64,000 bases of DNA from Beta vulgaris subsp. vulgaris (lineage: Eukaryota; Streptophyta; Magnoliopsida; Caryophyllales; Amaranthaceae), in assembly GCF_026745355.1 (NCBI RefSeq), contig NC_079206.1, forward strand, positions 44,027,342-44,091,341, given 5' to 3'. Of this stretch, positions 47,906 through 59,900 are shown piece after piece. The notes under the pieces were generated by a model. It had not been told where the DNA came from. It was given only the letters and a program-made list of their open reading frames with translations, and ran no database searches. Position 1 is the stretch's first letter; each line of letters starts with the position of its first letter. The translations under genes and the position numbers were made by a program.

Positions 47906-50900
47906 CTGTGTGTAAGGTGAGAGTCAAGGTATGGTGAGAAGTGGGAAGGTTAGACTTAGGTTAGACTTTAGAGTCACACCATGACTCTTATATATAGTAT
48001 CTGCAGCTCTAATTTCTTAAGTTATCCGACCCTTTATTTTGAAGGGGGGGGGGGGAGGGAGATATTTCATGTGAGAATACATTTTTATCTGAGAAATGAG
48101 AAAAGTTGTGACCCTAATGAATAAGTGATGTGACTCCAACCTTTTTTTTTTAAAAGGTAGTGTGACTCTAAGGCTCCGTTTGGTAGGGCGTAAAACATTT
48201 TCCTATAAAACTGTTTTCTTCTATTTCCAATTTTACATTGTTTGGTTTGCAAATGAGTGTAAAACAATTTTACTTAGGAATAAACTTGCTCTCATAATGA
48301 TGGAAAACCATTTCCCCTTCAAAATAAAGAAAAATTGTTTTCCTTCCTCTTTCTTACCTCTCTTGTAACTTCTCCCACTACTTCCTTACTTTCCTTTTCA
48401 TTTTGCTTTTGTTTCATCGTTTTTCTTACACGGAACCAAACAACGGAAAACTAATTTTAGAATTGTGTTTTCCGTTGTAAATTGTTTTCCATGAAAATCA
48501 TTTTACACTGAAAAGGTTATACACCCAACCAAACGGAGCCTAAGTGAAAACTTTTGTGACTCTAAAGAAGATCTGATGTGACTCTAATGAAGAAGTATCG
48601 TGAGTTGTGACTCTAACCTTTCATAAGTAATGAAAAAGTAATTTTTTCGCGGGGGGGGGGGGGGGGAGGGGTAGCTGTGTTGTGACTTTAATGAAGAAGT
48701 GTTGTGACTCTAAGTCCTCTTTTCTCATGTGATCTTTCCACACAAAACTAACTTTAAGCTGAAAACTGAAAACCGACTTTTTTGCTCATTTTAATAAGAA
48801 AATTTTGCTCATTTCAGTAAATTTTCGCTCATTTTACGAAATTTTTGCTTATTTTACAAACTTTTGTTTATATTATGTTTTTTTTGCTCATTTTACAAAT
48901 CTTTGCTCATTTTATGTTTTTTGCTCATTATATATTTTTGCTCATTTTAATGTTTTGCTCATTTTCACAGACTTTTGCTCAATTTATGTTGCAGTTTACA
49001 GATATATATATATAAGTTATTAGCAACACCTCAAAAAATAATTCTTAGCAAAAATAGTATTTAAGCTTATTGGTGAATGCTTTGGAAATCCTTAGCCCTT
49101 TTTCTGGCTAGTTTTTCTATCTTGTGTCTCTTCTTTTCTATATGTTTTCGCTCAAGGTGGTTACTTTTATTTGTGATTTGTGAAACTAAGGTCAAAAGAC
49201 TTGTTACATCTGCAACTCATCACAATGACATACCAAGTTTGAAAGATGCACTTGAAGTGTCGGTTGAAATGTACAAGAAGGATTTCAATAATGTTTCAGA
49301 CTATATACAACGTCATCTCCTTTCTCAGTCGATCTGGGAGGATCCAGGGTATGCCTCTTACTTCTCCTGATAAGCTTCTTGTTGTAGTGATGTCGATTTG
49401 GTTTGAGGTTAGGCTGGCAGAATGTATATTGCATTTAAGATGGTGGAAAAATGGTTTTTTTCTACAGCATATTGATTTGTTTTTCCAGTCCTCCTTAATC
49501 TACTTTAAACATGAATGCTTCCGTTTTGATATGACTGCACGGTCTGCACCTAATTGTAACCTTAAATGACATATTTGATCTGTGTTCTTTCATCTTACAC
49601 TATGCTCTGATGAAGGCTAAACAACATATCCAACAATAACTGGTAATCATCAAGGTACTAGCAGTATTTGGCCTTTCTTAATGGAAAAAAGACAAATCTT
49701 TTGTGGCTTTATGATGATGGGATATTGACATTTGCTATATAAATAATTGTCTTAAATAGGAAATCTAAGGTAATTTGCAATAGAAGAAAATATTACCTTG
49801 GGGAACTTGTTGCTCTCGGAATAGTTCAATTAAAGAAGGAAAAATTGATTCTAATGATCCAACCTTTGGTCGTTCGCTGAGTTTATTCCCACTTATTGAC
49901 TATAATTTAATAATCCCAACTTTTGGGAATAGCTTCTCAAAATAATTTAGACCATCATCAATCCGTTTTGAGTCTATTGTATGCAAGAAAAATAAGAGTT
50001 CGGATTATTTTTGAGAAGTTATCCCCCCAAAGTTGGGATTATTCTAAAATAATCAAAGGGTGGGATTGAATTTAGCTAACCGGCCAAAGGTTGGTTATTA
50101 AATCAATTTTTCCATTAAAGAATTAAGGCCTGGGATTTATTATAGGACATTTAAGGGCATAGTTTTGCATAAAAAGATGAGACCAATATGATATAAATCT
50201 GAACTTTGACACAGCAATCTTGTATGTATATCAGCTTATTCTGCAAATATCAATAGTTTCCTTTCTTTTTGCTCCCATTATTGGCGGAGGGAGGGTTTTG
50301 TGGTTGCCATATGTATGTCTGTACGGTATTGGATGTAAGATATTTTGGGGTAATAATGTGGAAAGATTAACAACAAATAAGTGGATATAAGAATTAAAGT
50401 ATTGCTCACATATAAACACTAAACACACTTATATTATTTAGCGATAGAACACTCTTACATGAAATTGATAGAATTCACTCCTTAACAATTTCTCTCCACT
50501 CACTAATAAGCTATCGTAGTACTACTACTACTTGTAACTAACACTCAAAGTTGGCTGAACACACAAACAATGCATACACAAGCACCTTATTTATACTAGT
50601 ACATTGCTATTGATTTGACAATTTTCACACTAGCTTTTGTTTTTTTTGTCAAAGTTTTGTAGCTATGCGTGTAAGGGGTGGTGGTAGGAGAAGAATTTCC
50701 TTCCATCGTCTTGTACACCTTTACGTCACGAGGACCGAAAACAACATGGTTTTCGGATGTTGTCAGTTGTGAAACTGACAACAGATTCTTTGTCATACCA
50801 GGAACATGGTAGACATTATTCAGTTGAACTTGCTTGTTGCTAAATCGTGCACTCACTAATATGGGTTATTTTGTTTGCTGTTATCACAACTTGACCATGC

Positions 50901-53900
50901 TTGTACTCGGAGATGCTTAAAAATTTCTCTTTGTCTCCAGTTATGTGATTGGAGCAACCAAAAGCGATGATCCAATCATCTTTGTAATTGATCATCTTGT
51001 AGTTAACTACCACAAGTGCAGCTTCCTCTAGCTTCAGCCGCTGGGTGACACTACCTCCATGTCAAAGATATGTTCCTCTTCAACTGCGTAGGATGCTTGT
51101 GCATCCCACTCGACTTCATTTCGGCTTTCATGCTCCACTGAAGTTGCAACATTCAACAGTCTCGAGCATAGTGTCCCTTCTTCTTGCAGTTATAACACAC
51201 GACATCTCGCCGTGTTTGATTTTTCGTTTTCTTCTCGTCCTGTTGTCGATCTTGTCGAGCTCCCCCTTGATGGAAGCCTCATCTACGTTGTCCTTTTCTG
51301 AATCCCCTTGACTCTCTGTTTGACTTATCAGGTTGATTACTCGACTCACATGTCTTATCACCTCCCTTGTTTGACTTCTTGTTGCCAAAAAGAGCTTTCT
51401 CTTCATCGTGGACAGAAACTCCAGACATCTGATTTTATAGAGCCTCCTGGTTAGCTAACACATTTTCGAACTCAATTAGAGATGGTTATGTAGCCTAACC
51501 TCGAATCGCCGTGACAAGACTACTATATCTAGGCTTTAAGCTGTAGACAATAATCCTGCACATGCATATCCTCGTGTCTGTGATGGAATTTTCGGGATCT
51601 AACTTTGTGATTTGCTCATACAAAGTTTTAACTTTGGTGAAATACTGGTTCACCGTCATGTTGTTTTGCTGGACCGACAACAACTCATTCTCGAAAAGGT
51701 GAAGTTGAGAATCGTTTTTCTTAGAGAACAAAGCTACAAGGGTGTCCCACGCCTCCTTGGTGTCTTCGCATCCTTGATGCGGTATAGCAACTCGTCCTCA
51801 ACGGTTGCTGCTAGCACGTACATGGCTCTTCCGGCCCTAATCCTCCACTTATTTAACTCTTTTGGATCGATTGGTATTGTAACTTCACTACCACCGACTA
51901 TACTCCAAAGATCTTGTCCCACCAAATAGAATTGCATACATGTACTCCACGTACTGTAATTTCCATTGTTGAGTTTCTCAATATTACTAGATGAACTAGC
52001 AATATCCGCCATTTGTAACTTTGTGTCGCCGGGCAATACACAAGTAAGCTTGGTCCCCGACCAATAAGCTTCACAGTCCCGGGTTCTGCACTAATGGAAA
52101 ATCACCTCGTAATACGGTCCCGACCGTTAAGATAGCCAAAAATATTTTTGACTATACTACTGCGATATATCGGTCCTCGACCGATAAGTTTGCCAAATAT
52201 GATCCCGAAAAATTTAACGGAACGTATGGCTCTTGATACAATTATAAGATATTTTGGGGTAATAATGTGGAAAGATAAACAACATATAAGTGGATATAAG
52301 AATTAAACTGTTGCTCACATCTAAATACTAAACACACTTATATTTAGTGATAGAACACTCTTACATGAAATTGATAGAATTCACTCCATAACAATTTCTC
52401 TCCACTCACAAAACTAGAATGGGCGCTCTGTTACGGGTTTGAGAGTTGTCGTTCCGAGAAAACCCGTTCTAGAACGGTGCAAGGAAATTCACACCAAACT
52501 CGGCAGTTCTGCCGTTACATAACGGATTCGCCCCGCGTTCTAGAACGTTTTCTTGGCCGCTTTGTGTAAAAATGCGAGGGAGAGAAGCAAATTTGAGAAC
52601 AAAAGCATAAATCTGACTTAAATTTTTCAAATTAAATCTTACCCGGCTTCTTTAAACTCTAATTCGACACAAACCCCTCAAGTAATTTGTTACTATATCT
52701 TGAGTGTGCAGTAGTACTTCTATCTCTTGTCATTTTTCAGTTCAATCTCAAGAGCCTCTTGTATTGGGAGTTAAGAGAAGTTTCCTGCTGAATTTTTTGA
52801 GTTTGTTTTAGTGATTTCCTGAATAGGTGAGTTCAGTTTGCTTATTGTACAGGAATGTATCCTTTCTTCACAGTTTTGCCTCTTGTTATTGTGTAAAGCG
52901 TATACTTGTCACTATATCTTGGGTGTGCAATTATACTTCTATCTCTTATCTCAAGATCCTCTTATTTTTTAGGAGTTAAGAGAATGTTTCCTGTTGAATA
53001 TTTTTAGTTTGTTTCAGTGATTTCCTAAATAGGTGAGTTCAGTTTGCGTTTTGTACAGAAGTGCTCTCTTGCCTGTAAAAAGTAAATACCTACAAAGAAA
53101 CCCAACCACAGACTTCTCTTTAAACCACTTCTGAAGAGAAGGCTAAGATTCCGAAGCAAGTCAAAGCTTTAATAGTAGTTTTCATAAAGAATTCTGATAC
53201 TCATGGTATGACGATATAGGTAACAAAGCCAGTAAGGATAATTACCTAAACAGTGCGCGTGGGTTTGGCTTTGGCCTTGTCTTGTAAAGACACGTTCAGG
53301 GAAAATTAGATATCCGAACTCATATTAGAGGATTTGACTAGTCAATCCTCTAATTTAAGTGTTTCGTAAAGAGAGGCTAAGGAATGAATGAGGTAAATTA
53401 CATTTGTGCCGTTGAAAATTACATTTATAAACAATGAAAAGTATAATTATGAATTATGCCCATATCCTTATTGGTCATTCTACACAATGAAGTAGCAATC
53501 AACTATCAACTACTTACCGAACACCTTTATACAAACAGCTAATGCCTTTAGCTATTTAAACCAGCTAATACAGTCACCTATCAGCTATCCGCTAATTGCC
53601 AAACGAGGCCTTTGTGTTTACTAAAGGTTAGAAGGGCAGCCACTTGCTTTGGCACTGTAAGTTGGCTTTTTTTATTTATCGTTCTAACTTCTATGACTCT
53701 GGTGCTGTTGGGTTGTGTCTTCTATTTATCTTACTGCAACTCTGATAATCTTTAGACGAGCTTTGGGTGGAATAAGGAGTAAAAGGTACTGAGTCAGTTT
53801 CTTCCCTATCATGTGTGTTATCTGGTTGGCTAGGAGTGATAGCGTCTTCTGCAGTTGAGTGTGATTTTTTTTTTTTTTTGGGAAAAGTTAGTGTACCTTG

Positions 53901-56900
53901 CATCTTTGTCACATGCTGACATGCTCATCCAGAAACTATTTTATGATGTATGATGAGATCTGAATGCTCGGCTTCTGTCCACTTCTCGTTGTGGATAACT
54001 GCTCGTCCTTTCTAATTATAGCTGCTATGTTATCTGAAATGGAATTTTTTTTTAAATATATGAGATATGTATCTGTGTCATGATGGTCCTGTGGGAGGCT
54101 TTATCATGATTTATCCACTAGAGATGAAATTATGCCTCTCTATCCACTTCTGTGTTTGTCTGGGACCTCCGGGTAATTCTGTGATCATATTGCAGGTTCT
54201 GGGAAGCATTTTTTGAAAGTCTGATGGAGCAGTCTTCTAGCAAGTAACATCTACATCTTCTTATACTCTTTTCTACTGCGGTTGGTTCTTTTATATGCTA
54301 ACAGCTAAAAAATATTTTTGAGCTAAGCAAACTGATTCAGAGCTGTCTGATTTGTTCTTCTACTAACAGTTCAGTCAACTCTATAACCAAAAATTGCCTT
54401 TGTTCATTTTTCTTGGTGACTTTTATCCTATTGACATTTCAAAATTAACAATTATCTTCCAACATGCTTTGGAAAATTGTCTTCATGGTGATGACGGGCT
54501 AGATGATGTGGCCTTGTGAAATAAAACTTCATTTGGTAAGCATTCAAGAACATAACACAACTAGACCTATTAAGCGTTTCAGTCTCAGATTGGATAATGG
54601 GTTAAGGTTGAGCTGGTTTTCAGGTTGATTTTGGATCAACCCATCTTGCAGTTGTGTTTAACTGCTTGTTTTGGATTCTAGGTTTAAGGTGATGTTCAAA
54701 AGGCAAGACCATAAATTTGCAGGGCAGGTCTGGATGGGTTTTTCGGGTGGGATTAAAAAAATCTAGGTGACCACAGCTTGATTAAGCTTATTATAGAGAA
54801 AGGATCGTGCGTGGCATTTTCCTGGTCAGGGACTGTGTTTTAACAAAAATGTACAGCATCAATTGGTTACTATCAGAAAGACATTTCAGCATATCTTTCA
54901 TGCAAATTGGAGTGTCAGTTTGTAAAATATATTGGTGAATTCAATTATCAAAACTATAAAACAATTGACTCAATTGTGAACCAAACTTAGCTTCTTCACA
55001 AAAAAAGATTTTGGGTCAAATTTTGTGTAATTGAGTAGTTAGTGATCTAGGAAATAAAGTTCAACACTATAAAGGGATACAGTTGGAATCTGAAAGTCTA
55101 TGCATGTGGATGCAATGCATAAAGACGTGAATTGCCGTATTTCATTTGTTTGCTATCAGTTGCATTATGTATATAATCCAAATTACGTGATGCATTTGAT
55201 CATAAGCTTCTCTGATAGTGATTCTGTATGGAGATGTTATTATAGCTATGAGATCCATAGCAATTATTTGTTGAGATTTCAGCAAGTATTTTACTGACAT
55301 GTAATATAAGAGCTGTAGGGTACAAGGACCAGGAACCCTGGAAAAAAGAAGAAAATGGAGAAGGGAGAAGATCCATTTTTATTTTCAACTGCTCTACAAT
55401 CTGACACAATTGATTTTCATCTATCAGACACAAAATATTTCTTGTATTATTTCCCCGAAATAGAATCTTAATGACTTATCCTAAACAGCTCAAATTTGAT
55501 AAAGTTATTGGCCAAGTGACCGATTTGAGAATGTGAAATCTAATTTCTTTCTCGTCGATTATCCTTACAAATTCCCCAAAAAGACTAGAATCACTACCTT
55601 CCACTGAGAATCTTGACTACAATCTTGGTTATAGAAGATCCACTATTATTTTCAACTGCTCTACGATCTGACTGAATTGACTTTAGTCTATTAGACACAA
55701 ACTATTTCTTGTTTTATTTCCCCAGAATAGAATCTCGATGACTTATCCCAAACAGCTCAGATTAGATAAAGTTATTGGCCAACAGACCAATTTTGAGAAT
55801 GCCAAATCCTTGTAATAGCTCTTCCACTACTTAGTGACAGACAGCAATTTTGTCCTTATGGCCTTATTGCAACAGACAGACGAAAATATTTCCTTCAGTA
55901 AGAACTTACAGAACTTTCACTCTTGAGAACCCCCAGAGACTTAGAATCAAGTACATATCAAGAGACCCTTCGTCTACTTCCCAAATAATCCGGTATTTCT
56001 TTCTGGTTGTTTATACATACCAACTTCCCCTTTTTATGTGTTCCAGGTCTTCCAGTAATGAGAGCCACCTTATGTCACAACTGATCATGGTAGCAGCACA
56101 TATGGTAAACTATCTTATGACCTTAGCAATGCAACTTTAAATTCTAACACACTCTAATAGTAATGCTTTCTGTTTTCTTCTGATTGGAAGGGTGGCTTGG
56201 GAATGCCTGATACAGATGCGTGGCCAATAATACAAAATATAGCCCAGATAAACAATATCTGTTATGACCATTATGTGAGTATTTTCAGTTTCTGTAACGT
56301 CTTTCCATTCCTTAAAGAGATTGTTGGATTCATTTAAAATGAGCCATTCTCATCAACTCATTCGTAGAAACAGTAAAATAGCTCTCAAGTTGCTAAAGGA
56401 GAACTGCTATGATCATGAGCATCTAGGAAGACTTTAGCACGATGGTAGTTAATATACAAAATTATTGTGAACTTATTCTATTTAGTGAATATCTAACATT
56501 CTGCTAACGGATTTACCTTCAAGATGCCTCTCTATGGTCGTGTTAATCTAATTGTATGAAGCACTACAAAGAGTATGTTGCCTTGGTTTTCTTTTTTTTC
56601 TTTCTTGCACATTGCATGCATTTAAACATAAGTTTCAGTCTTCCAGATGATGATGAACTCATCAACTATGCACAAATAGAGATTCTCACTTTGCATCGGT
56701 TTGAACACTTATTATACCGTCCACATAGGATCTAAAGGAGCTCGTGAATTATTATTTTCTTTTAGAAAGGAAACTGCTATCTCAATTAGGCGGTCAGCGG
56801 TTTCATACAGGAAGAAACTGCTATATATGTTAGCAGTTTCAAAGCTTACTGAAAACAACAGTGGATTTTTTGAAATAAACCAAGAAAATGCGTCCTATTG

Positions 56901-59900
56901 GAATACTATCCAAGCAGCAGCCCGCAGCTTGGAGACTCATCATTACCCGCGCCCGCAGCCGAGGTGGGTCGAAGGGTGGGAGAAACTGCCAGCCCTCGCC
57001 TGCAGGGTGTCATGAGAAGTCGCGGCCAGGCGCGGGTTTCAGTGCTGGTGATAGTTTTGTTGCAGCGTTTTTTGCACGTTTTCTTGTCAATTGGGAGACC
57101 TTGTTCAACCAGGATTTCTAATTTTTACCCTAGTATAAATATGTTGTTGTAGCCGTTTAGTTATTCCATGCTAAGTATAAGGTGGTTGAGAGAGAAAAAG
57201 CAAAGATGTGAGGTGTTCGGTAAACACGTTCTAGGGTGATTAGGTTAGATCGGGGAGATCTTGGAAGCCTTGTAATTCACTGTATCATACACATCATTGA
57301 AAGTCCTAGTGCATTGATTCGTGGTTTTTCTCCTGGTTCTCGGGTTTCCACATTAAATTTTCTTGTGTGATCTTTATTGTTGTTTCTTGTGTAAATTCCG
57401 CGTTATTATTGCTTGCGAATACATAATTGTGTGAATTCCGCTTTTTTATTCCCTTTTGCCAACATGATTGAAACGACTGCATTTTGCATAGTTGATAGCT
57501 TGGGTAAAGCAGGGAAACTAGGATGCTTAATTGCCTACCTTCTGAATATTGGTTTTCTTAACCAAAAAAATTTGTGTCATCCAGAATCTTACGAAAGGTT
57601 ATGTATATTAAAGAAAAAGCTTTGTTTGAATGGTCTCAGATACAACTCAGAGGATACTTTCCATATATTCATCAACTACAAATGGTTTACTGGGGAATAT
57701 CAGATCTGAAGACTGAATCATTGGCTTCTTCTGGTTTGCAATCCCCGCGTTTTCAAGAAACAGCGGGAGACGGTCAAAAACCTCCCAAGGCATCTACTCT
57801 TGCAAGAAATTGGGTCAGGAACATGTTTGGGAGGGAATCAGTGCTAAAAGCAAACTCTTTCAGCCATGCTCATGGATGGGCATTGGAAACTGAAACAGCA
57901 GGTAATTTGTCGTGACATTTATCAGCTGGTATATGCTCTCCTTTATTATGATTAGTTCATGCATCCAGTAGTTGTCTATTATTCATCAATTTACATTTTT
58001 TTTTAATAGCATCAATCTGCATTTATCAATATGTGATAATCATGCTTCATTTGGCTACATGCAGATGAGATTGGGACACCTCGCAGACAAAATTTACCTA
58101 ATGCAGGACAGAATAAAATTCAAACAAATGTGCGAGTTCTTAGGGGCCATCATAGCGCGATCACTGCTTTGCATTGTGTTACAAAAAGAGAGGTTTGGGA
58201 TGTGGTTGGTGACCGTGAAGATACAGGCTTCTTTATTAGTGGAAGTACAGACTGCTCGGTATGCCAGATAATTATTACCCCCTCCATTTTCTATAAACAA
58301 TGTGTTTAGTTAAGCAAGAGTTTTTAGAAAATGGTAGTACTAACGCATTTGTATTTAGAATTGAAATGTATAAGTGCATTGTTGTTATAAATGAACAAAT
58401 GAAAGTGCATTGATATTATACTTCCTCCGTAACAAAATAGATGTTACACTTTTAAAAACACACTTTTCTAGGCAATTCTTTGAAGAGGAGAGAGATAGAG
58501 AGAGAGAAAAGGAGACCCATGTGATAGGAGAGAGATAGAGAGAGAATGTTGCTTAAAAAGGAAGTGTAACATCTATTTTGTTACAACCATATTTAGAAAT
58601 TGTAACATCTATTTTGTTACGGAGGAAGTAAAAGATAGATACTATGATGAGAGAAATGTTGGTTAAGTGCTTGAGGGAGCATTTTTGTTTACCCAAGACT
58701 TCCCTTTTGATGGCTGCGATTTTGTTATGGTTTTCAGTTAAGCCAACATTCCTGTGAGAGGTTCTTTCTTGGGATATGATTTTCATGTAATGCAGGGACT
58801 TGGGAGCAATGAGAATTTATATGTCAAGACTGGAAGTTGCTTATTACAGGGGCATTATTCGACATTCATAGAGTACTTAAGATCCAGTTTTACTACTGGC
58901 GTGATAGGCCTGCTCCTTTATATCACCCTCAAAATATGAAGACTGGAGAGAGGGAAAAAAAAAAATTAACAAATTATATGCAACAATAAGATCACCAAAA
59001 CCCTTTATGGTGTTGTTCTGCACCTCTATACTAAATTGATTAAATATATTGTATTAGGTGAAACAAAGTATTGATTTTGGAGCAACATATAATTCTATGG
59101 AATAGAATATTCAGAAAACAATCCACACAAAATTATTTAGGATTGATCAAAATTAAATTAAATTAAATGGTGCATTATGATTTCCAATTATGTCTCCATT
59201 AACACCCACAATATCTTTCAATGTACAGGTTAGAATATGGGATCCAAGTCGTCGTGGTTCTGAACTTCGGGCAACTTTGCGAGGTCATACAGGGTATTGA
59301 CTCAATGATCTATGTTTTGATTTCTTTTGCCTTTTACATCTTTATTCTATTCTACTCCACCAGTAGCAACCCTTAGTGCTTGTTTGGTATACATGGGAAT
59401 TTAATTCCTGTAGGAAGTTTCGTTTCCTAGGAAGTTACTTCCCTTATTAATTCCTAGGAAATCGGATAAATTTGTTTGGTTGATATCAAGGAATTTGCAA
59501 TTCATGTGGGAATTCTGATTGATCAAGAGGGAAGTGGGTAATTAAATTCCCACATTTTGTGGGAATTTCAATTTCCTAAGGAATTTTCATTGCACCCATT
59601 TTCTCAACTTTCTGTCAACCAAACAACTTTTCAAATGAGAAAATCATGAGAATTTTCATTGCCTACATAAATTCCTGTCAACCAAAGGAGCACTTAAGGG
59701 GCGGTTATTTAATGATTAATATTACCTACAAACATAAAATGGTAGTATATTGAAAGAAATTTGTTATATAAGGTAGTGTTCTGAAAAAAAAATTAATGGT
59801 AGTATATTGAAAGAAATCTATACAAATATATTAAAAGGCGTGTGTGCTAATGTATACACGCCACGTGGCACCCCTGTTATTCCACTAGAATTGTCCAATG

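Larger units (their letters stand above)
47736..49190 (+). other. SCD1 intron 16
   Basis: 1455 bp. It holds a GT microsatellite (about 47863-47904), poly-G runs (48043-48053, 48651-48666), a Harbinger MITE (48172-48540) and a TTTTGCTCATTTTA minisatellite (about 48780-48985). Confidence 0.85.
49349..54195 (+). other. SCD1 intron 17, the largest intron
   Basis: 4.85 kb. It contains a minus-strand Ty1/copia remnant (50333-52416) and a ~220-bp direct duplication (52687-53070). 52417-52600 includes palindromic GTTCTAGAACG phrases of unknown origin. The flanking parts (49350-50332, 53071-54195) show no clear element. Confidence 0.85.
45892..57901 (+). other. SCD1: SCD1 exons 12-21: central helical linker
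   Basis: Residues ~484-806. A charged helix ([15 protein letters not shown]) is followed by [11 protein letters not shown], an Ala/Glu-rich helical stretch ([20 protein letters not shown]), [19 protein letters not shown] and LQMVYWG. All of these line up with Arabidopsis SCD1 as I remember it. The segment across exons 12-13 appears about 25-30 residues shorter than in Arabidopsis. Exons are short (45-262 nt) and introns 17, 18 and 20 are large and transposon-rich. Confidence 0.75.

Noticed and set aside
51045..51929. Plus-strand frames in SCD1 intron 17
   Set aside because: They are antisense shadows of the copia gag on the minus strand.
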